Positions 1-8,408 of a DNA stretch of 64,000 nucleotides are shown here, piece after piece; position 1 is the first letter of the stretch, and every line of letters begins with the position of its first letter. The notes beneath the pieces are model-generated. The model saw only the letters and a list, made by a program, of their open reading frames with translations. It was not told the DNA's origin and did not search any database. This stretch comes from an uncultured Nitrospirales bacterium (GTDB taxonomy: Bacteria; Nitrospirota; Nitrospiria; Nitrospirales; UBA8639), in assembly GCA_958295805.1 (NCBI GenBank), contig OY282373.1, forward strand, positions 1,955,001-2,019,000, in the 5' to 3' direction. Both the position numbers and the translations under genes were made by a program.

Positions 1-422
1 TAATTCAGCAGAACCTCCGTCCCTGAAGCTTTTAAGATCCGGACCACGTCTTCCTTGGTCGGTTCAGGCTCACTCCCCACGACAAAGGTATACGCATCCG
101 GGTATTCACTCATGTGTTGGGAAACGCCGTCCAAAACCTTTCCCATCCCGACTTTGACGCCCGTCTTTGGTAAATCTGCACAAAACACCGTGGTGCAGTT
201 GGGTTCGGCAAAGACGGCTTCGTTCACGTCCTGCCCGACCTTGCGTCCGTCAATGTCAAAAGCCGCCACAACCTCAACGTCGGAAGGCCGATACCCACCT
301 ATCTCCCAGTGCATCAAGCCGACGGCGTCATCAGGGTTTTTATCACGGTAGTAACAGATACCTTGAATGAGTGAACTGGCACAATTTCCAATGCCGACGA
401 TTGCCACGTGGATTTTACCCAT
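1..422 (-). CDS. ino1: Inositol-3-phosphate synthase, N-terminal part (runs off the window)
   Basis: About 140 codons are readable from the ATG at 422 down to the left edge; the C-terminal part lies outside. The protein opens with a Rossmann dinucleotide loop (VAIVGIGNCASSLIQGI), followed by stretches typical of archaeal/actinobacterial-type myo-inositol-1-phosphate synthases (DKNPDDAVGLMHWEIGGY; VVAAFDIDGRKVGQDV). This NAD-dependent cytosolic enzyme converts glucose-6-phosphate to inositol-3-phosphate. A GGGAG ribosome site precedes the ATG and a strong sigma-70-like promoter lies about 190 bases upstream. No operon partner is visible. Confidence 0.85.
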   Translation of the reverse strand, partial: MGKIHVAIVGIGNCASSLIQGICYYRDKNPDDAVGLMHWEIGGYRPSDVEVVAAFDIDGRKVGQDVNEAVFAEPNCTTVFCADLPKTGVKVGMGKVLDGVSQHMSEYPDAYTFVVGSEPEPTKEDVVRILKASGTEVLLN

Positions 423-613
423 AGACCGAATACTCCCAAATGAACGTTATGAAGAAACCTCTAGGATTTCACGGTTGAACCTACACTTTACACGCGTAAG
501 GGCAACGAGCAGTTCAGGATACAGGGCGGCGATTGGTCAGTGTCGCGCCCAACTTCCAAACGAGACATCTCAGAGCGCCGGGCGGATTGCAGGCGAATCT
601 TGAGGAAAGGAGA

Positions 614-642
614 ACTATATCCTGTCAAGAAATAAGCGTCAA
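614..642 (-). promoter_or_regulatory. Sigma-70-like promoter for the inositol-phosphate synthase gene
   Basis: On the minus strand TTGACG (637-642) and TATAGT (614-619) are separated by exactly 17 bases, close to the consensus -35 and -10 boxes. Transcription would start near 607 and give a leader of about 185 nt. Apart from this, I see nothing else in 423-710. Confidence 0.55.
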
Positions 643-710
643 GACTTTTCAAATCCATGCAAGAGGATCAAAACCTGCGCTCGGGCGAAGGGCATTGCAA
701 GACGTGACTG

Positions 711-2249
711 TCATTTCGATTGGCTGCGCCGCTCTGTTTGATAGTTCTGTTCTTGCTCTATGAGCAGGCTGAGTTGTTGATGTCCGTCATCCAGCGGGAC
801 GGAGCCTGACGACGTGAATTCTCTCAGTTCGTACAGTCGTTTCATCATCTTCGCAACGTTGATGAAAGAAAGTCGGCGCAGGATATCAACCGTGATTGGA
901 CGCTTGGAGTCCTGGAATACAAGTGACCAGAGGAAGCGTTGTGCCGGGTTTGCATTGAGGAGATCACAGAGTAACCAAGCTTCTCTTTCGCACTTGCAGG
1001 GTATCGAATAGCACGTGTCATCAACCATGACGGGACGACCGTTGTGAGGGGAAACAACGACAAACGTGAAAGATTTATAGAGCCCTGATAGCGCAACCTT
1101 CCACGGTGCAAAAGAATAATCGCCGACTCCAAAAATGCTGAATCGTGGACGATTCTGATAGATTGAGCTTTTCCGTGAATCCAGCTTATCAGAGTGATCC
1201 TCAAGGTATTTCCACGTCTTAGGAGCCACGTCCCTGATCCAACTGGTGTCATCGCCGGTACGGCGTTGCGTGACTAAAACCACCTTACGCGGCGTTGTCC
1301 TCCGATTCCCTAAATCTGAAGACTTCAGAAGAGGATACAGAAAATCTTCCTCAAGTTCGACGGCCTCACCCAGTCCATTCACAAAGCGTCCATTCCATCG
1401 TGAAAACTCCATCACCTTGGACGCATCATGCTTAACACCTGATCGCCAAGTATAAGGGGAACCGCCGTCCAGTTCTCGAAAGTTCATATAGGTCTCGACG
1501 TCCGAAACGAGACTTCCATCAACCAATCCAAATTCCGTCATCCTGGAATCCACGTTGAGACTGGAATAGACCGCGGCAACGCGATCTTCCGTACGTTTCC
1601 CAGAAGCGAAAAACAAACAGGCGTCAACGGCAACGTCAAAATGCTTTTTTGCATCAATGCCAAACAACTTGGACGACTCAAGTCCGCCTTCATTCTTCCA
1701 AAAATGGCGTAAGATTTTCCTGGCGGTCATGGTTTTACAAAGCATGGCAATGGCTCCTGATTCGGGCAATGCCTCAATCAGGCGAATCAGCATCCACTCG
1801 GCTACGTCGAAATTCGATTTCCCCGTTTTCGTATCAAAACCCCGGAGCCGCTGAAAGTTCGCTTTCTTCGGCAAATTGTTGCTGCCCAGAATGCCCTGCT
1901 CGGAATTCGTGATCCAGGGAGGATTGCCGAGAACCAGAATTCTGTGCAACTTCTCTTTTCTGAGCACTTGATTCCAGTCAGCCGAAAAAAAATCTTGTTG
2001 AGACAGTCTGATCCCCAAATCCGACAAACGCCGATTTGCTAAATGAACGTAGTCATCATTGATTTCGTAACCTTTGTAACGGCAAGCGCGCCCCCATTCG
2101 CCATGAGACGCGATGAGAAATGCGCCAAGGCCAGCCGTCGGCTCAACAACGCAATCAGGCAAACCAAACAATCCGGCCACCAGGTACACTACTTGCACCG
2201 CTAAATCATTCGGCGTCTGATAGTCGCCAAATTCCTTCTGTTTGTTCAT
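711..2249 (-). CDS. Adenine-specific DNA methyltransferase (Eco57I-like, NPPW motif)
   Basis: A 512-residue class I SAM-dependent methyltransferase. AdoMet motif I (EPTAGLGAF) is at about 36-44, an acidic motif II (YEIND) at about 61, and the catalytic NPPW motif of N6-adenine methylases at about 109-112. The downstream TGKSNFDVAEWML stretch is typical of this type II DNA methylase group. The C-terminal half would hold target recognition. No restriction endonuclease is recognisable next to it, so it is an orphan methyltransferase or the remnant of an R-M system. Its ATG overlaps (ATGA) the end of a small interrupted reading frame upstream. Confidence 0.8.
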   Translation of the reverse strand: MNKQKEFGDYQTPNDLAVQVVYLVAGLFGLPDCVVEPTAGLGAFLIASHGEWGRACRYKGYEINDDYVHLANRRLSDLGIRLSQQDFFSADWNQVLRKEKLHRILVLGNPPWITNSEQGILGSNNLPKKANFQRLRGFDTKTGKSNFDVAEWMLIRLIEALPESGAIAMLCKTMTARKILRHFWKNEGGLESSKLFGIDAKKHFDVAVDACLFFASGKRTEDRVAAVYSSLNVDSRMTEFGLVDGSLVSDVETYMNFRELDGGSPYTWRSGVKHDASKVMEFSRWNGRFVNGLGEAVELEEDFLYPLLKSSDLGNRRTTPRKVVLVTQRRTGDDTSWIRDVAPKTWKYLEDHSDKLDSRKSSIYQNRPRFSIFGVGDYSFAPWKVALSGLYKSFTFVVVSPHNGRPVMVDDTCYSIPCKCEREAWLLCDLLNANPAQRFLWSLVFQDSKRPITVDILRRLSFINVAKMMKRLYELREFTSSGSVPLDDGHQQLSLLIEQEQNYQTERRSQSK

Positions 2250-2536
2250 AGGCTTTCAACACCATTGACTGTAGTATGACGTATTCTGAGATAGATCCGA
2301 AGAACGTTTTCCTTCCCCTCCACCAATCCTTTCACCATCCCTGACCCTACAACGTAAGATTGACAGCATTGTGCAGCGTTCGTATGCTTTTCTGCACAGG
2401 CACGACTCACAACCTTGAGGATCGCCTCTACCAAGCTGCCACGTCCGATGTGGGGTCAATCATCCAAAATCCTTGAAGGTATTCCTTCAGCATTCTTAAT
2501 CAAAACGCTCTCAGGACAAACTTCTCCGACCTCCAT
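2246..2536 (-). pseudogene. Small reading frame interrupted by one in-frame TGA, upstream of the methyltransferase
   Basis: From an ATG at 2536 a 96-residue frame runs to 2246 and overlaps the methyltransferase start by ATGA. It contains a single in-frame TGA at 2458-2456, right after ...PSRILDD and before PHIGRGSLVEAIL. The part after the stop (about 70 codons) is open and ends exactly at the coupled position. The simplest reading is a small translationally coupled gene broken by a nonsense change, such as TGG to TGA. I do not recognise the family. A restart at the TTG at 2434 would give a 62-residue product. Confidence 0.35.
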
Positions 2537-2556
2537 AAAAGGCGCCTGAGATTCTG

Positions 2557-2745
2557 GTGAAAAACCAGGAAAAATCACATCGACTTCGACTTGCATTACG
2601 TTGCACGACGGTGGCGTTGATGTTTGCCATTGTCGCTGATGCCGCAGCTTATGCCAGCGATGACGGGACTGACAGGCAACCGGACGTCGGAACCGTCGCG
2701 TTACTGTTTGCCGACCCGCTCATCCATAGTGTGGGCAAGTGTTGA
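2557..2745 (+). CDS. Possible small exported protein (62 aa)
   Basis: A GTG-started frame with a basic N-terminus, a hydrophobic stretch (TTVALMFAIVADAAAYA) and an Ala-rich putative signal-peptidase site, then about 30 polar residues. It ends just before the binding-protein gene of the sugar ABC operon and overlaps its earliest possible start. No strong ribosome site is seen and no family is recognised, so it could be a chance frame. Confidence 0.3.
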   Translation: MKNQEKSHRLRLALRCTTVALMFAIVADAAAYASDDGTDRQPDVGTVALLFADPLIHSVGKC

Positions 2746-2762
2746 CCGGTGATAACGCATCC

Positions 2763-4142
2763 ATGCCTCTCTTCTCTTCCGACCGAATCGCGTTTGTGAG
2801 ACTTCCGGTCTTATCCGTCCTGCTGCTGACTTTCGGGTTCTTTATTCACGAACCTGCCTTTGGAGAGTCTCGCAATGCCAAGCCCGGCAAGACCGTTCTT
2901 CACTTCGTCACATGGAAAGCGGATCACCCAGCCGCGTGGAACGAGGCGATTGCACGCTTTGAGCAAGCCTATCCACACGTTCGCATCCAACGCGAAATTG
3001 CACCGCATTCATCCACCGCGTATCACGACGTCTTGACGCAAAAGCTCAAGAATCGGGATCAGTCTCTGGATATCTTTTTCATGGACGTGATCTGGCCGGC
3101 GGAGTTTGCCGCGGCGAGATGGGCGTTGCCTCTTGACGAGTATTTCCCTTCCTCAGAACGTCGCAAGTTCTTGCGTGCAACCATCGAAGCCGGCACGTAC
3201 CAAGGCCGCGTCTACGGCGTACCTTCTCGCATTGACGGCGGTATGCTCTACTACCGAAAGGACTTGTTGGAGCAATATGGATTTTCGCCTCCGAGAACCT
3301 GGGATAAACTGGTACGTCAAGCCAATGCGATTGTCGAAGGTGAACGAATCAGGCAGCCTGCATTGCGGGGCTACAGCGGACAGTTCAAGCAGTATGAAGG
3401 ACTGGTGTGTAACATGCTGGAGTTTATCGGCAGTCACAATGGATCCCTGCTCACGGAAGACGGCATCCGCTCTTCGTTGGCCAGTCCCGAAACTATCAGA
3501 GCGATGCAGTTTGTACGAGAACAGATCATTCAAAAACTGGCCACGCCCGCGGTGCTGACGTATCAAGAGCCGGAGTCGTTGGTGGTCTTTGTCCAGGGCA
3601 AAGCGGTCTTCCATCGCAATTGGCCGTATGCCTGGGGCTTGGCGAATGATCCACGACACTCGAAGGTGGCGGGCCACGTCGGCGTAACGACGCTGCCCCA
3701 CTTTCCAAACGGCCATAGCGTGTCGTCGTTGGGCGGCTGGCTGTACGGCATCAGTGCCTATTCACGACACCCGAAGGAAGCGTGGACGTTTATTGAGTTT
3801 ATGACCAGCGCGGAGATGCAAACCCATTTTGCCCGGTATGCGTCGCTGGCACCTTCACGCATTGCGCTGTATTCGGAGCCGGAAGTCCTCCGGGCGAACC
3901 CGCACTACAAAAAATGGTTGCCGGTTTTTCAAACGGCCAGACCTCGGCCGCGCACACCGGTGTATCCGATTGTTTCTCACATTCTGCAACGATACTTCAG
4001 TCGTGCGTTGGCCTTTTCCGACGTGGACGTTGTGAAAGAGGCCGAGGCGGCGGATAGACAGATCAATCAGTTTCTGGCCTTGGTCGATGAACACAAAGGA
4101 CGAGGATCGTTTGAGAGAAGAACAACCGTGCCGACTCCTTGA
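2763..4142 (+). CDS. Sugar ABC transporter, extracellular solute-binding protein (family 1)
   Basis: A 459-residue periplasmic binding protein that would deliver a sugar or oligosaccharide to the two permeases encoded directly downstream. An N-terminal hydrophobic signal (VLSVLLLTFGFFIHEPAFG) is followed by family-1 features: VLHFVTWKADHPAAWNEAI, the DIFFMDVIWPAEFA pocket segment, and GGMLYYRKDLLEQYGF. There is no lipobox cysteine, so a soluble periplasmic form is likely. The ATG at 2763 gives the best signal peptide; an in-frame TTG at 2739 is possible. It is the first gene of a four-gene importer operon. The substrate cannot be told from the sequence; maltose/trehalose-type sugars are only suggested by family resemblance. 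Confidence 0.85.
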   Translation: MPLFSSDRIAFVRLPVLSVLLLTFGFFIHEPAFGESRNAKPGKTVLHFVTWKADHPAAWNEAIARFEQAYPHVRIQREIAPHSSTAYHDVLTQKLKNRDQSLDIFFMDVIWPAEFAAARWALPLDEYFPSSERRKFLRATIEAGTYQGRVYGVPSRIDGGMLYYRKDLLEQYGFSPPRTWDKLVRQANAIVEGERIRQPALRGYSGQFKQYEGLVCNMLEFIGSHNGSLLTEDGIRSSLASPETIRAMQFVREQIIQKLATPAVLTYQEPESLVVFVQGKAVFHRNWPYAWGLANDPRHSKVAGHVGVTTLPHFPNGHSVSSLGGWLYGISAYSRHPKEAWTFIEFMTSAEMQTHFARYASLAPSRIALYSEPEVLRANPHYKKWLPVFQTARPRPRTPVYPIVSHILQRYFSRALAFSDVDVVKEAEAADRQINQFLALVDEHKGRGSFERRTTVPTP

Positions 4143-4161
4143 TCGCTTGAGCATTCTCCAT

Positions 4162-5058
4162 ATGACGCAATCAACCCGCGATCAGACCACTGGCTGGTTG
4201 ATGGTGTTTCCTGCCTTGACGGTGGTCACAATTTTTTCCCTGTATCCGGCAATGGATTCGTTTCTGCTCAGTCTTCACCGCGTCTACTTGAGCCTGCCTG
4301 GTCTGGGACAATCGTTTATCGGATTGCGCAATTACACTCATCTCTTCCAAGACCCCGTGGTACATCAGGCGTTTATCGTGACGCTGGGCTTCGTCATCCT
4401 GTCTACCACGCTCGAACTGCTCCTGGGGCTGGGCATCGCGCTCGTCATCCATGAACACTTCAGAGGGCGGGGATGGGTTCGGGCGGCCGTCCTGATTCCC
4501 TGGGCGATTCCGACGGTCGTGGCCTCCCAGATGTGGCGATTCTTGTTGAACGATCAATATGGCGTCGTCAATCTCATCCTGTTCGGCGACAGGGTCGGAG
4601 AGTACGTCCCCTGGCTGGCCGATCCGTGGACGGCCTTCTGCGCCATTGTCGTGGCCGACGTCTGGAAAACTTCGTCGTTTGCCGGCCTCCTGATTCTAGC
4701 CGGCTTACAGGCCATTCCCGATGAGATGTACGAAGCCGCTCGTATTGACGGGGCAAGAGCTTGGCAACGATTCCGGCACGTCACCTTTCCCCTGCTGAAA
4801 CCCGCGATCCTTACCGCGCTGCTGTTCCGAACAATCGACGCGTTTCGGGTCTTTGACCTGGTCTTCGTCATGACCCAAGGCGGCCCGGGCGACGCCACGC
4901 AAGTGATTCAATTCTACGGCTATAAAACACTCTTCACCGAAGGACGGATGGGCTACGGCACGACGGTCTCGGTCACGGTCTTCGTGGCACTGCTGATCCT
5001 CTCCGTGTTTTACGTTCGCACCATGGGATCCACTCTGTTGAAACGAGAGCCGACGTGA
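4162..5058 (+). CDS. Sugar ABC transporter permease, MalF/UgpA type
   Basis: A 298-residue inner-membrane permease with about six hydrophobic helices. The cytoplasmic EAA loop that docks the ATPase is visible near the C-terminus (YEAARIDGARAWQRFRHV). The start at 4162 gives a compact N-terminus (MTQSTRDQTTGWLMVFPAL) typical of the family. An upstream ATG at 4087 would overlap the preceding gene by 56 bases. The stop overlaps the next permease start by GTGA at 5055-5058, implying translational coupling. Confidence 0.88.
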   Translation: MTQSTRDQTTGWLMVFPALTVVTIFSLYPAMDSFLLSLHRVYLSLPGLGQSFIGLRNYTHLFQDPVVHQAFIVTLGFVILSTTLELLLGLGIALVIHEHFRGRGWVRAAVLIPWAIPTVVASQMWRFLLNDQYGVVNLILFGDRVGEYVPWLADPWTAFCAIVVADVWKTSSFAGLLILAGLQAIPDEMYEAARIDGARAWQRFRHVTFPLLKPAILTALLFRTIDAFRVFDLVFVMTQGGPGDATQVIQFYGYKTLFTEGRMGYGTTVSVTVFVALLILSVFYVRTMGSTLLKREPT

Positions 5059-5882
5059 CGAAACCCTTCTCCGAACGTCTGGTGTTACTCATTGGAATTT
5101 TCGTTGCCGTCCTGGGCAGCCTGTTTCCATTTTTCTGGTTTGTCATGACCTCGTTGAAATCCCAAATTCACGTCGAAGCGATTCCTCCGACCTGGTGGCC
5201 GGACGGCAGTCTGACCTTTTATGAATCCGTGCTCTTTGACCGTCACGTGCTGACCTCCATGGGAAACAGCCTGATCGTTGCGAGTTCCACCACCGTGATT
5301 GCCCTGCTCATCGCAACCCCGGCCGCCTATGCCCTCGCGCGACTTCGACTGTCGGGCAAAGCGTGGATGCTCGGGGGACTCCTCTGTGTGGCCATGTTTC
5401 CACAACTCGTCATTGCCGGGCCGATCTGGCAAATCCTGAAACGCCTCGGCGGACTCAATACCCATTGGGGTCTGGTGCTTCCATACGTCACGCTGACCCT
5501 GCCCCTTGCCGTCTGGATTCTCGCAACCTTTTTTAAGGAGTTGCCTTTGGAGTTGGAGGAAGCCGCACGAATCGACGGTTGTACCGCGTGGCAAACGTTG
5601 TCCAAAGTGATGCTGCCTCTCGCTGCGCCTGGATTGTTTACTGCGGCGATCTTGACGTTTATTTACGCCTGGAACGAATTTTTCTTTGCGTTACTGATTC
5701 TGACTGATCCTGCCAAACACACGCTGCCGGTCGGCATTGCGTTATTCCAGGGCGAATTCACCATGCCTTGGGGAGAAATCGCCGCGGCATCCGTCATCGC
5801 AACCCTGCCGTTAATTGTTCTGGTCCTCCTGTTTCAACGAGGGATTATCAGCGGGCTTTCCGCTGGTGCGGTGAAGGGGTGA
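5055..5882 (+). CDS. Sugar ABC transporter permease, MalG/UgpE type
   Basis: A 275-residue membrane permease, the second half of the translocation channel. It has a typical MalG-type opening (FPFFWFVMTSLKS) and an EAA loop (LEEAARIDGCTAWQTLSKVMLP) around residues 170-190. It starts with a GTG that overlaps the previous stop by four bases and is followed three bases later by the ATPase gene, so the operon is tightly coupled. Confidence 0.9.
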   Translation: MTKPFSERLVLLIGIFVAVLGSLFPFFWFVMTSLKSQIHVEAIPPTWWPDGSLTFYESVLFDRHVLTSMGNSLIVASSTTVIALLIATPAAYALARLRLSGKAWMLGGLLCVAMFPQLVIAGPIWQILKRLGGLNTHWGLVLPYVTLTLPLAVWILATFFKELPLELEEAARIDGCTAWQTLSKVMLPLAAPGLFTAAILTFIYAWNEFFFALLILTDPAKHTLPVGIALFQGEFTMPWGEIAAASVIATLPLIVLVLLFQRGIISGLSAGAVKG

Positions 5883-5885
5883 ACC

Positions 5886-6971
5886 ATGGCGGGTCTTGCT
5901 CTTCAACACGTGACCAAAATCTTCGGACGCACGACGGTCTTATCCGATGTTTCGCTTGAGGCTTCTGATGGCGAGTTCGTCGTGGTGCTCGGACCGTCGG
6001 GTTGTGGAAAATCGACGCTGCTCCGCGTTATTGCGGGTCTCGAACCGCAAACGAGTGGTTCAGTATCGATTGGAAAGCAAATCGTCGATCGCCTCACTCC
6101 ACGAGATCGAGACGTTGCCATGGTGTTTCAACATTATGCGCTGTATCCACACCTGACGGTCAGAGAAAACCTGGCCTTCGGGTTGAAGATGCGAAAAGAA
6201 TCTCCTTCCGTCATTGAAACGCAAATAGCCGAAGTCGCCGAATTGCTGGAAATTCAATCGTTGCTCAACGCAAAACCTCAAGAACTGTCCGGCGGGCAGC
6301 GTCAGCGCGTGGCCATCGGCCGGGCCATTGTCCGCAAACCTCGATTGTTTCTTTTTGACGAACCGCTGTCCAACCTGGATGCACGCCTCCGCGCCTCCAT
6401 GCGCGTGGAATTGAAGAAACTGCACCGGCGGTTGAACGTGACCATGGTGTACGTGACGCACGATCAAATCGAAGCCATGACGTTGGGTGAAAAAATCGTG
6501 GTCATGGATCACGGGACGATCCAACAGATCGGAACGCCCGATCACGTGTATCATGAACCCGGAAATCCATTCGTCGCCGGATTCATCGGCAATCCTCCGA
6601 TGAATCTCATTGAAGGGATCGTGAAACCGGCCGCGACTCACGTGGAATTCCATGCAGGAGCGTTGACGCTGCACTTACGGGCTCAAGCCGACGTGTACGC
6701 CGAACGAGGAATTCTCGGCATTCGTCCGGAAGACGTGTGTTTGACTCGTCCCGGGACGAATCATCTGGTGTTGGACGGCATGATTGACGTCCACGAAAAC
6801 CTTGGCGGGGATCATCTCGTCTACCTTGAGGTTCACAGGCATCGTCTGGTCGCACGCACGACTGCCGAAACCGCGAAAAACATCGGCCAGTCCGTGCCCG
6901 TATATGTCCCTGAAGAAAAGCTTCATTTGTTCATCAACCACAATCGGATCCCATTGAAACGTCATGAATGA
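5886..6971 (+). CDS. ABC transporter ATP-binding protein, MalK/UgpC type
   Basis: A 361-residue ATPase that powers the importer. Walker A (GPSGCGKST) is at about 36-44, the signature LSGGQRQRVAIGRA at about 135, Walker B FLFDEPLSNLD directly after, and the switch histidine in YVTHDQIEAMTLG. The C-terminal third is the OB-fold (TOBE-like) regulatory domain typical of MalK/UgpC (GIRPEDV motif). Such ATPases can serve several sugar importers; here the cognate binding protein and permeases are adjacent. Confidence 0.92.
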   Translation: MAGLALQHVTKIFGRTTVLSDVSLEASDGEFVVVLGPSGCGKSTLLRVIAGLEPQTSGSVSIGKQIVDRLTPRDRDVAMVFQHYALYPHLTVRENLAFGLKMRKESPSVIETQIAEVAELLEIQSLLNAKPQELSGGQRQRVAIGRAIVRKPRLFLFDEPLSNLDARLRASMRVELKKLHRRLNVTMVYVTHDQIEAMTLGEKIVVMDHGTIQQIGTPDHVYHEPGNPFVAGFIGNPPMNLIEGIVKPAATHVEFHAGALTLHLRAQADVYAERGILGIRPEDVCLTRPGTNHLVLDGMIDVHENLGGDHLVYLEVHRHRLVARTTAETAKNIGQSVPVYVPEEKLHLFINHNRIPLKRHE

Positions 6972-7659
6972 ACAAAAAAGCCGTCCCCTTCCGTTCTTTC
7001 TCTCTTTGTTTGTCGCCCCGTTCATTTTCTCGCCGCTTTTTGTCTTCTTCCCAGTTCTCGCCGATGCTGAATTTCCATCCGGCGTTCAGCCGCTACAGAA
7101 GTTCCCTCAATCCGGCGTTCACGCCCTGATCACCGACCATACCGTTCGTCCGCTTTTGACGTCTGCGGAACAAGTACGTTTTCTGAAAGAATTAGAACAT
7201 GAGCCGCCGAAATGGAACCAGTTGCACGATCCGCCCGGTGAAGAACGCGGCTCCCGACTCTTTGCCCTGAATCGAAGACGTGATGAGTTACGGAACGGAC
7301 ATCCCTTACTCAATCAACGCATTGCCTTTGTGTGGTCCGGCATCCTGAGCGACTATCGTGAACGACACAACGGCTACAACGTCGTGCTGGGACCTCACCC
7401 GACTCAAACGAGTTGGGGACTGGTACGATTCAAACCCACGGAGTTCCCCCATGAAATGGTCGCCGTCCCTTCACCAATCCGGCTTCGCACGATCCAGTAC
7501 CTCAGAGCGAGAGGAGAACCACTGGAAATCGTCATCCTTTTTACCGGCACTCTGATTCCGTGGGAATCCATTATCTATGGTTTTTCACACGATGGACCAG
7601 ACCAGGGGATCGTCATGCCGGTGGTACAAATCGACGGCGTGCACTACTTTGTCAAGTAG
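6964..7659 (+). CDS. Exported protein of unknown function linked to the sugar importer
   Basis: 231 residues with a clear N-terminal signal (FFLSLFVAPFIFSPLFVFFPVLADA) and a mature part of about 195 residues that I cannot assign to a family. Its ATG lies inside the end of the ATPase gene (8-base overlap), so it is co-transcribed with the importer. A periplasmic role is inferred. Conserved-looking segments include RIAFVWSGILSDYRERHNGYN and VILFTGTLIPWESIIYGF. Confidence 0.6.
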   Translation: MNEQKSRPLPFFLSLFVAPFIFSPLFVFFPVLADAEFPSGVQPLQKFPQSGVHALITDHTVRPLLTSAEQVRFLKELEHEPPKWNQLHDPPGEERGSRLFALNRRRDELRNGHPLLNQRIAFVWSGILSDYRERHNGYNVVLGPHPTQTSWGLVRFKPTEFPHEMVAVPSPIRLRTIQYLRARGEPLEIVILFTGTLIPWESIIYGFSHDGPDQGIVMPVVQIDGVHYFVK

Positions 7660-7723
7660 AAACCTGAAGCGACGTGACTCAGTCACTTGGAAACCTTTGC
7701 AACGCCGTCATTCCCGCGCACGG

Positions 7724-7750
7724 CCCGCCCCGTCCTTAATACGGGGCGGG
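7724..7750. repeat. GC-rich palindrome (REP-like hairpin)
   Basis: A perfect 10-bp inverted repeat (CCCGCCCCGT, loop CCTTAAT, ACGGGGCGGG). It sits in a larger sequence with GTCATTCCCGCG on the left and GGAATCCAG on the right, the flanks of a dispersed intergenic repeat found in many bacteria. It lies in the 256-base gap between two unrelated genes, and no T-run follows it. Confidence 0.6.
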
Positions 7751-7915
7751 AATCCAGCAGCGGCAATTCACACATCGGTTCGGCAAGTATTGACCCTCCA
7801 CCGTCAAGTCGGTATCTTCGTCCCGTCCCTCGGTGCTACACGCATTGATTGATCCTGTGACCAAGAGGCATTCGGCCGTTGGCCCGTCAAGTTCCTCCAC
7901 TGCACAAGGAGCGTT

Positions 7916-8344
7916 ATGGATATTGCAATCGGCTCAAATCGTCTTCGTAACACCAATGGAATTTTTGTGGCCCAGGACCAGGACTTGATCAAAATTGAAC
8001 GAAAGAGTGACGACGGGTCCCTGCTGCTGAGCATGGAGCTCTATAATCCCGCCGGATCCCAGGTCGCCAAGCTGGAGCGTAACGGATGGACATCCAACGA
8101 CCAGGATCGCTTCGAGCTTCAGACCAGTGCGGAATCGGTCATGCTGATCGATAAAACGCTGAAAGGCGTCGTCTTCTTAGTTAAAAAGGACGGCGAAAAC
8201 AGCGTGCAGGTGCCACAAGCGAAATTTTATTTACCGGGCGGCACCGCGTCTGAAGTCACGAGCGACCACTGGCACATCGGCAATAAGATGGAGTTGAAAG
8301 ACGCGGACGTTGACCTCCAGGGAGGAGCGATTGAGATTCAATAA
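7916..8344 (+). CDS. Conserved-looking hypothetical protein (142 aa)
   Basis: A 142-residue soluble protein with alternating short beta-type segments (IGSNRLRNTNGIFVAQ; SMELYNPAGSQVAKLERNGW) and no signal peptide. It ends with KMELKDADVDLQGGAIEI, suggesting an all-beta or beta-helical fold. An AAGGAG ribosome site precedes the ATG. No family is recognised. It precedes the peptidoglycan-binding protein gene by 64 bases and may share its transcript. Confidence 0.55.
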   Translation: MDIAIGSNRLRNTNGIFVAQDQDLIKIERKSDDGSLLLSMELYNPAGSQVAKLERNGWTSNDQDRFELQTSAESVMLIDKTLKGVVFLVKKDGENSVQVPQAKFYLPGGTASEVTSDHWHIGNKMELKDADVDLQGGAIEIQ

Positions 8345-8408
8345 CGTCGGCAGTCTCGATAAAGCCTTGCTATTAGAGAACAACGGAAACGTCTCGGAGG
8401 ATAAATTC

